Assembly: GCA_001917175.1 (NCBI GenBank)
Contig: MNTV01000040.1
Location: 1-57,987 of the forward strand
Reading direction: 5' to 3'
Source of the DNA: Azospirillum sp. 51_20
GTDB taxonomy: Bacteria; Pseudomonadota; Alphaproteobacteria; RF32; CAG-239
DNA: 57,987 nt
Shown: positions 1 to 7,705 of the stretch, piece by piece
How the letters are laid out: each line of letters begins with the position of its first letter
Numbering within the stretch: position 1 is the stretch's first letter
Notes under the pieces: generated by a model
Database searches by the model: none
The model's input: the letters and a program-made list of their open reading frames with translations, nothing else
What the model was told of the DNA's origin: nothing
Made by a program: the position numbers and the translations under genes

Positions 1-1
1 C

Positions 2-334
2 GTATATGCGCTTGCGGTTGTCATTGTCGGCTGGGTTCTGTTTCGTTCGGAGAGCCTCTCCTATGCCGCTCAATACCTCAAAAATATGACCGGTATGATT
101 GAAAATCACCGTTTGGCTTTTGATTATTCCTACTATGTCGGTACGGTTGAAATTGCAGCCTTTGCCGCGGCGCTTGTCTGTGCCGTTCCGGCATTTAAAA
201 ACATTTTGACCGCCAGAAACGGAAGCCGGGCGGCAAATATATTGCTCAATGCCTGGCTGATGGTGCTGTTTCTGCTGTCCTCGGCAGCGGTAGCGGCTTC
301 AACCTATAATCCGTTTATTTATTTCCGCTTCTGA
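2..334 (+). CDS. MBOAT-family O-acyltransferase, C-terminal part (AlgI/DltB-like)
   Basis: Only the last 110 codons are in the window; the frame is open from base 2. Family members are multi-pass inner-membrane proteins that move acyl groups, often acetyl, onto exported polysaccharides or other envelope polymers. The visible part has the typical tail of the AlgI subgroup: a hydrophobic segment, the WVLFRSE motif, a YLKNM stretch, two further hydrophobic helices, and the ending NPFIYFRF. The catalytic His lies upstream of the window, so activity cannot be judged. A hairpin terminator follows 38 bp downstream, making this the last gene of its operon. The polymer that is acylated cannot be told from here. 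Confidence 0.8.
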   Translation, partial: VYALAVVIVGWVLFRSESLSYAAQYLKNMTGMIENHRLAFDYSYYVGTVEIAAFAAALVCAVPAFKNILTARNGSRAANILLNAWLMVLFLLSSAAVAASTYNPFIYFRF

Positions 335-372
335 GGTTTGCCGCCGGCAGCCGTTTGCGAAGTTTTTCTAAA

Positions 373-404
373 AAAGACCCCCGCGTTCTACGCGGTGGTC
401 TTTG
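373..404 (+). terminator. Rho-independent terminator after the MBOAT gene
   Basis: The stem pairs AAAGACC and CCGCG with CGCGG and GGTCTTT around a 5-nt loop. The outer A-U pairs supply the U-rich end. It lies 38 bp past the MBOAT stop. Confidence 0.75.
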
Positions 405-419
405 TATACGGGCATCCCC

Positions 420-1165
420 CTACGGTACCGGCGAACGTCTGAAGGGCATAGGACGGTCTGATAAGGTTTTTGCCCCCGTAAACGGATACAAGTCCATTGT
501 CAACAGACTTTGCTCGGCGTCTTCCTGCAGTTGATTTCGTATATGTCCGGAAATTTTTTGAGCATTCTTCCCTGTTGTGTCGACATGGTATTCTTTACAC
601 CAAAACTGTCGGCCTCCATGTTTATATCTTGTATCTTGCACTTTCCTCACCGCTCATATATCGACAACGACTCTTGCCTTTAAGCTTTCCTAACCGGGTT
701 TGCGGAATATTCGGACGGTATCTCCGATAACATATGAATATAGTTCGGACAAACTTCGGTCTCAACAGTTCCTATTCCTTTCCGTCGGCATAATGTCTTT
801 GGACATCCGCCATAAAGCGCCTTTCTGCGATATTTCGGGGCAATGGTACTTTGGGGTTTCATGTCGTATGTGCCGTGGTATGCGTGTTCATTAAATTTTA
901 TTCGGACAATTCCGGATCGTCTTTCTTACAATGGCGAAGGAGTTTTTTATACGCAAAGAACAAGGCGCAAAAAAATACAAGGGAAAAAGAAAAAGGGAGA
1001 AGAGCAAAGCGGGAAAGACGGAAAGAGCGGGAAAAAGAAGAACGGAAGGAAAGAAAAGGAAAGCGGAAAAGAAGGAAAAAGAAAAACAGAAAACGACAAA
1101 AAGCGAAATGAAAAAAAGCCGTAAGCTCTTTGCCGCCACGCTTCTAACGCGGGGCCTCATATAAA
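420..1165 (-). mobile_element. Decayed IS200/IS605-family element, copy 1
   Basis: Reading leftward, a remnant of an IS200-type tnpA is spread over two frames. The N-terminal part (about 862-680) contains PKYRRKALYGG and a CPNYIHML segment. The C-terminal part (about 650-420) contains YKHGGRQFWCKEYHVDTTG and IRNQLQED, then DLYPFTG. These match the one-domain HUH transposase of IS200. Both catalytic motifs are lost: the usual HIH reads YIH, and the tyrosine before IRNQ is His. The left end (about 1118-1165) abuts the nfeD terminator. A purine-rich block at about 957-1117 interrupts the end region when compared with the copy at 2640-2975. The element is inactive. Confidence 0.75.
957..1117 (+). 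repeat. Purine-only low-complexity tract inside IS200 remnant 1
   Basis: About 160 nt are almost entirely A and G on the plus strand, as short runs such as GGAAAGAAAAGG. The tract sits between CGCAAAG and CCGTAAGC, which are directly joined in the remnant at 2640-2975. It therefore looks like an insertion or expansion. All three plus frames are open and Lys/Glu/Arg-rich, which is a composition effect and not evidence of a gene. Confidence 0.7.
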
Positions 1166-1196
1166 AAAACAAGACCCGGGATTTTTCCGGGTCTTG
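1162..1196 (-). terminator. Terminator of the qmcA-nfeD operon
   Basis: A 10-bp perfect stem, CAAGACCCGG with CCGGGTCTTG, is followed on the minus strand by seven T. It lies 12 bp past the nfeD stop. The decayed IS200 left end begins right after the T-run. Confidence 0.85.
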
Positions 1197-1207
1197 TATC
1201 CTGACCG

Positions 1208-1648
1208 TCAGGCTTTTTCGGCTTTCAGGATCACACCGTTTTCAACCCCGGTGATTTTGACCTTGTCGCCTTTTTTCAGACCGTCTTCGCATTCGACGAT
1301 CCACACGCTGTCGCCGATCAGTGCCTTGGAACGTCCGTCGACGACGTCTTCCGCCAGCAGATAGGTTTTGCCGATATGCTGCCCGGCCGGATCGTTCAAA
1401 TGCTTATACCGGTCGGAAACCTTGCTGCGTTTCATGATCCGGCCGTAAAAGAACCAGCCGGTGAGGGCGAAGACCACGGAAATCAGGCCGAAAACGAGAG
1501 ATTGTTCAATTACCGTAAAGTCATGGTAGATTGTCAGCGCGCCGGTGACAAACGCCGACAGCCCGAACCATACCAGATAAACGCCGGGAACGAACAGTTC
1601 AAGCAGCACCAACAGCAGCCCCAAAGAGAACCATTCCATGTAACTCAT
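1208..1648 (-). CDS. NfeD-family membrane protein
   Basis: 146 aa. Small NfeD proteins pair with SPFH/stomatin partners, as YbbJ pairs with QmcA in E. coli, and are thought to support membrane quality control. Hydrophobic segments fill about residues 5-75, in two or three helices with a conserved Pro-Gly (VPGVY) turn. Residues 85-146 form the short OB-fold-like domain, including GDSVWIV and KGDKVKI. The ATG has a good Shine-Dalgarno (AAAGGAG). It starts 12 bp after the qmcA stop, so the two are cotranscribed, and a terminator follows. The length is normal for the short NfeD class. Confidence 0.85.
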   Translation of the reverse strand: MSYMEWFSLGLLLVLLELFVPGVYLVWFGLSAFVTGALTIYHDFTVIEQSLVFGLISVVFALTGWFFYGRIMKRSKVSDRYKHLNDPAGQHIGKTYLLAEDVVDGRSKALIGDSVWIVECEDGLKKGDKVKITGVENGVILKAEKA

Positions 1649-1660
1649 GGTTTTTCTCCT

Positions 1661-2620
1661 TTATTTCTTTTTGCCGGCGGCGTTTTCGTCATGCAAGACT
1701 TCTTTGGCAATTTCGGCAATGCCGGCGATTGAACTCATGACGTTGGCAGTATCCATCGGCATCATCAGGAGCTTTTGGTTGGGGGAAGTGACAATGCCCT
1801 GCAAGGCGTCAATATATTTCTGTCCGAGGAAATAGTTGAGCGACTGCGGACTGCCGCCGGCAATGGCGTCGGAAACCATTTTGGCCGCGTTGGCTTCCGC
1901 CAGGGCCAGACGTTCTCTTGCTTCGGCCTCGCGGAATGCGGCTTCTTTTTTGGCTTCGGCGGCCAGGATGGCCGACTGCTTGTCGGCTTCCGCCGCCAGA
2001 ATGACCGCCTGTTTCTCGCCTTCGGCTTTTAAGATTTCCGACTGGCGGATACCTTCGGCCTCAAGCACGCTGGCGCGTTTGTCGCGTTCGGCTTTCATCT
2101 GCCGGGCCATCGAGTTGATCAGGTCGGCCGGCGGGGTAATGTCTTTGATTTCCACGCGGGTGACCTTAACCCCCCAGGGAATGGTCGCTTCGTCGACGAC
2201 GGCCAGCAGTTTGTGGTTGATGGCGTCCCGCTGGGACAGCAGTTCGTCGATTTCCATGCTGCCGATCACCGTACGAATGTTGGTCATGATCAGGTTTAAG
2301 ATGGCCACGTTCAGATCCTTGACCTGATAAGCCGCGTTGGCCGCCTGCTGAATCTGGAAGAACAAAACCCCGTCAACCCGGACGGTGGCGTTGTCTTTGG
2401 TGATGACGTCCTGAGAGGGAACGTCAAGCACCTGTTCCATGCGGTTGATTTTGGCGCCCACTCTTTCCACGATCGGGATGATGATGTGCAGGCCCGGGGA
2501 AAGGGTGCGGGTGAAACGGCCGAAGCTTTCGACCGTGTATTCATATCCCTGGCGGACGATGACGACCGAGGTCAGCAAAACGAAAAAAACGACCACGGCC
2601 AAAAATACGGCAAATTCCAT
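1661..2620 (-). CDS. qmcA: SPFH/stomatin-family membrane protein (QmcA-like)
   Basis: 319 aa. One N-terminal membrane anchor (about residues 3-22) precedes an SPFH domain (about 25-190, with VRQGYEYTVESFGRF near its start). An Ala/Glu/Lys-rich coiled coil follows (about 190-250, repeats of the type ILAAEADKQ), then a short tail. Family members form ring-shaped oligomers in the inner membrane and modulate membrane proteases such as FtsH. The ATG at 2620 has an AAGGAGA Shine-Dalgarno. The partner nfeD lies directly downstream, the usual QmcA/NfeD order. The start lies close to a decayed IS200 remnant, so the promoter must be within or near it. Confidence 0.88.
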   Translation of the reverse strand: MEFAVFLAVVVFFVLLTSVVIVRQGYEYTVESFGRFTRTLSPGLHIIIPIVERVGAKINRMEQVLDVPSQDVITKDNATVRVDGVLFFQIQQAANAAYQVKDLNVAILNLIMTNIRTVIGSMEIDELLSQRDAINHKLLAVVDEATIPWGVKVTRVEIKDITPPADLINSMARQMKAERDKRASVLEAEGIRQSEILKAEGEKQAVILAAEADKQSAILAAEAKKEAAFREAEARERLALAEANAAKMVSDAIAGGSPQSLNYFLGQKYIDALQGIVTSPNQKLLMMPMDTANVMSSIAGIAEIAKEVLHDENAAGKKK

Positions 2621-2639
2621 TATTGTCTCTCCTTAAAAA

Positions 2640-2975
2640 AAGTTGTTTGTCTGTCGACAGGATAGCGAAAAAGAGCAGGACCGACAATCGGCTTCTTAAG
2701 TTATATACAGATTCCGCACAATTTTCTTAGTATCAAACCTGTTTTCCGGGGGCTTTCTTCCGTAGAATGCTTTCCGACATATTTCCGTACAAAGACAATC
2801 GGTATTTTGGGGTTCCGGTTTGTTATGATATCATGTTTATGTTCGTTTGATAAAACTCCTTTGTTTTTTTATTTTTGTAATTGCGGGGAATTGCATTCCG
2901 GCAAAAGAGTTTTTATACGCAAAGCCGTAAGCTATCCTCAACCACGCACCTGGCGCGGAGACTGAATACAAAAAC
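2640..2975 (-). mobile_element. Decayed IS200-like element, copy 2 (left end and tnpA N-terminus only)
   Basis: Bases 2851-2975 match the left-end region of the remnant at 26215-26655: the AAAACTCCTTT arm, its AAAAGAGTTTTT partner, TATACGCAAAGCCGTAAGCT, and a degraded hairpin AACCACGCACC-GGCGCGG. Leftward, the minus strand can be read with gaps as HDI followed by VFVRKYVGKHS. This resembles the VFVPKYRRKAF start of IS200 transposases. The rest of tnpA is gone. The remnant fills the whole qmcA upstream region, and its outer end abuts the terminator of the gene at 3016. Confidence 0.55.
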
Positions 2976-2998
2976 AACCGCCCGGGAAGGGCGGTTGC
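2968..2998 (-). terminator. Terminator of the DUF218-like gene
   Basis: The stem CAACCGCCC with GGGCGGTTG has a 5-nt loop. On the minus strand it is followed by a T-run. Confidence 0.85.
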
Positions 2999-3015
2999 AA
3001 AAGATAAAAAACGGG

Positions 3016-3840
3016 TCATACCGTCGGCCGGTTGTAAATCCGTTCGCTTTCAATCCTTTTTTCCAGTTCCGTTTTCATCCTTTTGCGGTGCAGCATTACC
3101 TCAGCCAGAAGAAGAACAAACTGGATGTAAGAACGGAAAGTCTTGTGCGGAAGTTTCAGCCGGTAGCGCTTTTCCAGCCGGGCCGCGGCTTCTTTCACGT
3201 CTTGGGGAACGGGAAAGGGGACGGGCGCCTGAAAAGTGCCGGCATAGGCTTCGCAACGGTTGAGAATGGAAGCCAGCTCGTGATACATCATCGTGCAATG
3301 GCCGAAACGTTTGCCGTTGTACCATTTGCAGGCCTCGTCAAGCGATTCTTCGATGACATACCAGCGGGCGTTGATTTCCGGCGCCTGTTTTTGCTGCGTC
3401 AGTTGCAGACGGAGCGACAGACGCTTGGTGCAGCAGAAGAGGACAGGCTTGTCCAAATCGCCTTCTTTTGTCAAAAAAGCGCGAATCTCCAGTATGTTTT
3501 CGCCGGAATTCCGCCCTTTGTCGAGCACAACGGCCATTCCCTCGGGAAAACCCGTCTTAACGCATACGTTCTTAAGGTGTGCGCCTTCGGTCGTCTTGTG
3601 CGTCCAGCGGCTCAAAAGCCCTTTGTTGCCGACGCACAGCATCTTCGGGAAGAAGCCGTGGGCGGCAAAGTGTTGTTTGGCAAGGCGTACGGCATGGATT
3701 GCGGAATCCGGATCGTCGTCAATGCAGACAATATAGGCCGTTTTTACGATTTTGCCGTCGTTTCCGAAACAGTCCGTGCGGGCCCGTAAACATTCGTGCA
3801 CAAGCACTGCTGCCTGATAATCCTTTTTTTCGTTGTTCAT
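3016..3840 (-). CDS. DUF218/YdcF-like protein, paralogue A
   Basis: 274 aa with no signal peptide or membrane segment, so probably cytoplasmic. The first half resembles the DUF218 (SanA/YdcF/ElyC) fold: YIVCIDDDPDSAIHAVRLAKQ at about residues 36-56, a central strand with LCVGNKG, then EGAHLKNVCVKTGFP and a Gly/Asn-rich turn (KGRNSGENI) where the family binds ligand. The second half is mostly helical and basic and I do not recognise it. A second protein with the same general plan is at 5843-6829, on the far side of the unknown 496-aa gene. No Shine-Dalgarno is evident. The biochemical role is unknown; the family assignment rests on pattern only. Confidence 0.55.
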   Translation of the reverse strand: MNNEKKDYQAAVLVHECLRARTDCFGNDGKIVKTAYIVCIDDDPDSAIHAVRLAKQHFAAHGFFPKMLCVGNKGLLSRWTHKTTEGAHLKNVCVKTGFPEGMAVVLDKGRNSGENILEIRAFLTKEGDLDKPVLFCCTKRLSLRLQLTQQKQAPEINARWYVIEESLDEACKWYNGKRFGHCTMMYHELASILNRCEAYAGTFQAPVPFPVPQDVKEAAARLEKRYRLKLPHKTFRSYIQFVLLLAEVMLHRKRMKTELEKRIESERIYNRPTV

Positions 3841-3968
3841 AATTTAAAAGTTTAATTAGCCAGAATAATTTTTTTCGATTGATAAAATATATCGAAAAAT
3901 TGACAAAAAGTCAACCGGCAAAGTTATGTGAAACTTTTGTTAAAAACGGTTTCCGCGGCAAAAATCTG

Positions 3969-3998
3969 TTGCCAACCGAACCGTTTTTATATTACAAT
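3969..3998 (+). promoter_or_regulatory. Candidate sigma70-type promoter
   Basis: TTGCCA, an 18-bp spacer, then TACAAT. Transcription would start near 4005, just ahead of the GGAGAG at 4015-4020 and the ATG at 4026. This favours 4026 over the upstream TTG as the start of the next gene. Confidence 0.5.
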
Positions 3999-4025
3999 TT
4001 AACGAATAGTAACCGGAGAGCCCAG

Positions 4026-5516
4026 ATGGATGTGGTAGCAGGAAAAGGAGGAAATTTTTTCGTTGTTACCGGACGCGTCAACAATGTCATACTCGGTATG
4101 CTGTCGGAGATTTCGTACGACGAGTTTGCACGTTATAACGCGTATTCGACAATGAAAAAGATTTCACGGCAAAGCTGTGCGGAATATGCGGCCAAAAACG
4201 GGCTGCACGAAAGGATCTTGGAAAATTTCTTCCGTCTGGAGGAGGTAATCGACTATCATGCCACTCAGGATCTTATGTATTTTATCGAATCTGAAGACAG
4301 CCGCGACCGTTCGGACAGTTTCGACAATGACGTCGTCGTCGATCCGGCAAACTATTCCAACGGTTTTCTCCATGCCGCGCCGCGCGAGGTTTCCGGTTTG
4401 GTTACCGATTCTTTCCAAATCCCCGAAGAGCTGGTGCCGCGGATGCTCAAAAGCGTCGGCATTTCGATCAAAAGGGAAACCCTTTCCCATTTTGTAAAAT
4501 GGAGCAGCGTCACCTACAAGGTCGACATCGTGCCCGCACGCAAGCAGAGTTACCGCAGCCGCTTTGACAACAAGTCGATCGCGGTGGTGGAAAACTGTTA
4601 TGTGTTTGAGCCGGACGACTGGAAAAACATCAAAAAAATCGAACAGACGTTTATTAAGGAAAAGGTAAAGCGAAAAAAATCGTGGTTTCTTAAGGAAAAA
4701 CCGGACGACGTATTGTTAGACGACATTTTGCACAAACTGTTTAAGGAAAAGGAACTGATCAAATACGGCGCCCTGTATGCCGCGTATCGGGAAATCCGTC
4801 GAATTCGCAACGATTACATCGGCTCTTTCATTCATTCCTTTCACCATTTTCGCAACAAGATACTGATCGACAACCGCTGTCTGCATCCGAAGTCGGTGGC
4901 GCTTTCTGCCCAGGACATGTACAATATTCTGGTCGAAGACGAAAGAAGCGCCGCTTTTGCGGTCACCGTCTATCGTCTGAGCCGCTATTGGCAGAACGGC
5001 AACTGGAACGAGCTTCTGTCCAAGGAACCCTGTTTTGCGATATTGGCCGAACGTCCGCAGGAAATGCGCGACAATTTGCTGAAAAACATGGAATTCGTCT
5101 TGAACGTAAAACTCAAATACTGGACGGAACATGAGCTTGAGCGCCATTATCCCAAGTTTGTCGGCCTGCTGCCGGCTCTCGAGGCGCGGAATTCCATAGC
5201 CAAAGGAGAGGACGAGAACCGGAGGGAATATCTGCTGCAACGTTCGCTGATGTACAGTTTTTACATATATAATCCCGACAGCGGGAAATTTGAACTGCAC
5301 AATCTCAGCCGCAACATAAAAATAGACATTCCCGCCGATCGTTATATTCAGGAAAATATCATTAAAAAGGCTCAATATTACATTGATCGCAAAAGATCGG
5401 CCAAACGATTTCTTCTGACCAAAGACGGCATCAGCGAAACGCTGGTCAGAAAGGCGGCCGTGATCTTTGACGCCCCGCGCCGTCTGGGTGTCAGAAAAAG
5501 AATGAAAAACAGTTAG
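4026..5516 (+). CDS. Conserved-looking protein of unknown function (496 aa)
   Basis: I do not recognise this protein. From the ATG at 4026, with GGAGAG five bases upstream, it has 496 residues. The frame is open further up to a TTG at 3879, but that has no Shine-Dalgarno and lies above a plausible promoter. It is soluble, rich in aromatic and charged residues, and has no signal peptide. A basic Lys/Arg cluster (KEKVKRKKSWFLKEK) lies in the middle and a helical SFIHSFHHFRNK segment follows. The C-terminus is strongly basic (RRLGVRKRMKNS), which could mean nucleic-acid binding, though that is a guess. It is followed after 24 bp by a 77-aa gene in the same direction and flanked by two DUF218-like genes on the other strand. 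Confidence 0.65.
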   Translation: MDVVAGKGGNFFVVTGRVNNVILGMLSEISYDEFARYNAYSTMKKISRQSCAEYAAKNGLHERILENFFRLEEVIDYHATQDLMYFIESEDSRDRSDSFDNDVVVDPANYSNGFLHAAPREVSGLVTDSFQIPEELVPRMLKSVGISIKRETLSHFVKWSSVTYKVDIVPARKQSYRSRFDNKSIAVVENCYVFEPDDWKNIKKIEQTFIKEKVKRKKSWFLKEKPDDVLLDDILHKLFKEKELIKYGALYAAYREIRRIRNDYIGSFIHSFHHFRNKILIDNRCLHPKSVALSAQDMYNILVEDERSAAFAVTVYRLSRYWQNGNWNELLSKEPCFAILAERPQEMRDNLLKNMEFVLNVKLKYWTEHELERHYPKFVGLLPALEARNSIAKGEDENRREYLLQRSLMYSFYIYNPDSGKFELHNLSRNIKIDIPADRYIQENIIKKAQYYIDRKRSAKRFLLTKDGISETLVRKAAVIFDAPRRLGVRKRMKNS

Positions 5517-5540
5517 AAACATCTTACATGGGAGAAAAAC

Positions 5541-5774
5541 ATGAAAACTTTGATTTATCTGGCAGGGCTTGTTGCCGTTGGTTTGGCCGTTGCATGGTTT
5601 GGCTTCGGCGTTCATCCGAAAACCGTTTATTATAAAGCGATCGGCGCGTTTTCTTCGGCTTCCGGCAGTGCCGTCGAACATGCCGGCGACGTAAAAAATA
5701 CCGGCAGCCGTTTTGTCGACGTGATTAAAAACAACTACGAAGATCAGGATATGACGCAGCCGATAGCGCACTAA
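5541..5774 (+). CDS. Small single-pass membrane or exported protein (77 aa)
   Basis: 77 aa; ATG with a GGGAGA Shine-Dalgarno. Residues 4-23 are hydrophobic (LIYLAGLVAVGLAVAWFGFG) and could be an anchor or an uncleaved signal. The rest is a short polar domain ending in an acidic NNYEDQDM segment. It follows the 496-aa gene by 24 bp and is closed by a terminator, so the two probably form an operon. No family recognised. Confidence 0.6.
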   Translation: MKTLIYLAGLVAVGLAVAWFGFGVHPKTVYYKAIGAFSSASGSAVEHAGDVKNTGSRFVDVIKNNYEDQDMTQPIAH

Positions 5775-5796
5775 AAACGTGACAAAACAACAACAA

Positions 5797-5830
5797 AAAA
5801 GCGCCGCTTTATGCGGCGCTTTAAGTTTTG
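5797..5830. terminator. Bidirectional terminator between convergent genes
   Basis: The stem AAGCGCCGC with GCGGCGCTT has a 5-nt loop, with an A-run on the left and a T-rich right side. It can serve both the 77-aa gene (+) and the DUF218-like gene (-). Confidence 0.8.
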
Positions 5831-5842
5831 CAAAAATTTCGT

Positions 5843-6829
5843 TTAACGGAAAGATGAGGGATGCAGAGCTTTGGCGGCAAATTCGGAGGCCTTTTCGTCA
5901 ATCAGGCGTCCGATATGGGTTTTCAGTCTTTTTTCAATATACTGAAGCGTTCCTTTTCGCCGCGGATATTCCGTGTCGTCGGTGCCGAACAGTTCCAAAC
6001 GGCGTTGACGGCAGAGCGCCAGTCCCTGTCGGGAATTGACGTCCAGATATTCCCACATGTCGGGGTAGGGATAATAAAGCGCGTAACCGTTCAAAAGCAT
6101 TTGCCTGATCATATTGACGTCCGGTGCTTTTTTGGCTTTTTCCGGCGGCAGAGCCAGGCGTTCCGTTCCCCAAAAACGCATGCAGTGGAGCATGGTGGCC
6201 AAAACGGTGTCAATTCCCCAGCCGATGCCGTTTCCGTTGAACGCTTCATAATCAAAATAACGCTTGTCAACGGGAGTGACCGGCGTTTCGTAAAAATGCA
6301 GCCGGCAGTCGGGAAAGGCAAACCCCAGTTCCTGAGCTGCCCGCAGCGTATAGCCGCAGCCGGTGACGACCAGAATGTCCGGCCGGCGGATTTTGTTCAG
6401 CACGGGCGAACAAATCAGCATCCGGCGAATTTCCCTGATGTTCATTCGGTTGCTGGTGCTTTGCGAATTGATGTGGTTTTTTAAGACCCATTCTTCGTCA
6501 AATCCCCATGAAAGGAACATGTGTTCGTACCACTCGGCCTGAGTTTTTCCGTCGTTGGCGGAAGCCCCCTTGTTTGAATGTCCGCCGCAGGTCAGAAATT
6601 CGGGCTTGTTTCCGTATTTTTGCTCGTGCCGCATGACGATTTCTGCCGCATATCCGGCAGCGCGGAAATGAGAGTCGAACAAAAGCAGGGCGTCGGCGCG
6701 CGGAATGTCGTCAAGGCCGAAGCTTGCCAGCGTTTCGATTTGCCGTTCCTGATAGTTGTAAACTTGCAAAGGGCCGTCCGTTTGGCGGTAGGTTCCCCAG
6801 TTTTCCATTGTCAAAATGAAATTTTCCAT
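5843..6829 (-). CDS. DUF218/YdcF-like protein, paralogue B
   Basis: 328 aa, soluble. Features fit the YdcF/SanA-type fold: ADALLLFDSHFRAAGYAAEIVMRH at about residues 45-68, where a sugar- or nucleotide-binding family usually has an Asp/Ala-rich strand-helix. Then come PEFLTCGGHSNKG (strand plus Gly loop), EAE-like QAEWYEHMFLSWG, NSQSTSNRMNI (the usual Ser/Thr-Asn-rich helix start), and DILVVTGCGYTLRA. It is longer than the average DUF218 protein, with an extra helical C-terminus. The related gene at 3016-3840 suggests local duplication. Substrate unknown; no Shine-Dalgarno is obvious at the ATG. Confidence 0.6.
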   Translation of the reverse strand: MENFILTMENWGTYRQTDGPLQVYNYQERQIETLASFGLDDIPRADALLLFDSHFRAAGYAAEIVMRHEQKYGNKPEFLTCGGHSNKGASANDGKTQAEWYEHMFLSWGFDEEWVLKNHINSQSTSNRMNIREIRRMLICSPVLNKIRRPDILVVTGCGYTLRAAQELGFAFPDCRLHFYETPVTPVDKRYFDYEAFNGNGIGWGIDTVLATMLHCMRFWGTERLALPPEKAKKAPDVNMIRQMLLNGYALYYPYPDMWEYLDVNSRQGLALCRQRRLELFGTDDTEYPRRKGTLQYIEKRLKTHIGRLIDEKASEFAAKALHPSSFR

Positions 6830-6970
6830 GTTTTAAAAAGAATTAATAATGAAACATAATTAACTGATATGCCGCCGGTTATATCACGGCGCAGAATTTT
6901 GTCAATAAGCTGTTTGCCGGCTTTGCTTGACAAGCTTGCCGGCACGGGTATATAAAAAAGACGGCGTCAT

Positions 6971-7633
6971 ATGATCAAAAACTTGAAGAAAGACTTTTTT
7001 ATGCCTGATTTTTCGTTTGAAAATGAATTTGACTTTGACGTGGCCGGGGTTGACGAAGCCGGCCGCGGACCCTGGGCCGGACCGGTGGTTGCCGGTGCGG
7101 TAGTGATTAAAAACCGTTGTCTGGCGGAAGATTTGAAAGCCGAATTGGACGATTCAAAAAAACTGACGGCGGCCAAACGCGAAAAACTTTACGCCCGTTT
7201 GCTTGAAGAACAGGCCGCCGGCAGGCTTTTGATCGGGATCGGCGAAGCCTCCTGCCGGGAAATTGACGAACTGAACATTTTACAGGCCACTTTTCTTGCC
7301 ATGCGCCGGGCGGTTGAAAGGCTGCCGGTCTGTCCCCGTGCGGCGCTGGTCGACGGCAACCGGACGCCGAAGCCTTTTCCCTGCGCCTGCAAAACGGTCG
7401 TAAAGGGAGATTCCCGTTCCTTTTCGATAGCCGCCGCTTCCGTTGTTGCCAAGGTATATCGTGACCGGTTGATGAAAGAGCTGGCGCAAAAATATCCGGG
7501 CTACGGGTTTGAGAAAAATGCCGGCTACGGTACGGCCGCTCATATTGAAGGGCTGAAAAAACAGGGAGTTACGCCGGAACACCGCCGCAGCTACAGGCCC
7601 GTCCGCGAATTTTTGCAAAATAATGAAAATTAG
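6971..7633 (+). CDS. rnhB: Ribonuclease HII
   Basis: 220 aa from the first ATG; the second ATG, ten codons in, is also possible. RNase HII nicks RNA-DNA hybrids and starts removal of single ribonucleotides from DNA. The metal-binding DEAGRG box is at residues 28-33 (Asp28, Glu29). Asp128 in LVDGN and the Asp in the DRLM helix (about 163) complete the active site. The SFSIAAASVVAKVYRD and KNAGYGTAAH motifs are intact. It lies upstream of ccrM, a common alphaproteobacterial neighbourhood, with a small extra gene between them here. Confidence 0.95.
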   Translation: MIKNLKKDFFMPDFSFENEFDFDVAGVDEAGRGPWAGPVVAGAVVIKNRCLAEDLKAELDDSKKLTAAKREKLYARLLEEQAAGRLLIGIGEASCREIDELNILQATFLAMRRAVERLPVCPRAALVDGNRTPKPFPCACKTVVKGDSRSFSIAAASVVAKVYRDRLMKELAQKYPGYGFEKNAGYGTAAHIEGLKKQGVTPEHRRSYRPVREFLQNNEN

Positions 7634-7636
7634 GGG

Positions 7637-7665
7637 TTGACTTTTTGTCTAAAATATGAGAATCT
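7637..7665 (+). promoter_or_regulatory. Candidate promoter with a GANTC site at the -10 position
   Basis: TTGACT, a 17-bp spacer, then GAATCT. The -10 hexamer is poor by sigma70 standards but contains GAATC (7660-7664), a target of the CcrM methylase encoded 660 bp downstream. In Caulobacter and relatives, GANTC methylation near the -10/-35 controls GcrA-dependent promoters. Regulation here is inferred. Confidence 0.35.
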
Positions 7666-7705
7666 AAATCCTGAAGAAAATATTATTAACTTAAATTAAA
7701 CAAAT

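Noticed and set aside
843..1164. Three overlapping plus-strand frames of Lys/Glu/Arg-rich protein
   Set aside because: They are open because the DNA is a purine-only tract in which stop codons are rare; no ribosome binding site, and the tract interrupts a known element end.
3879..4025. N-terminal extension of the 496-aa protein from a TTG at 3879
   Set aside because: No Shine-Dalgarno at the TTG, and a promoter-like pair (3969-3998) plus GGAGAG favour the ATG at 4026.
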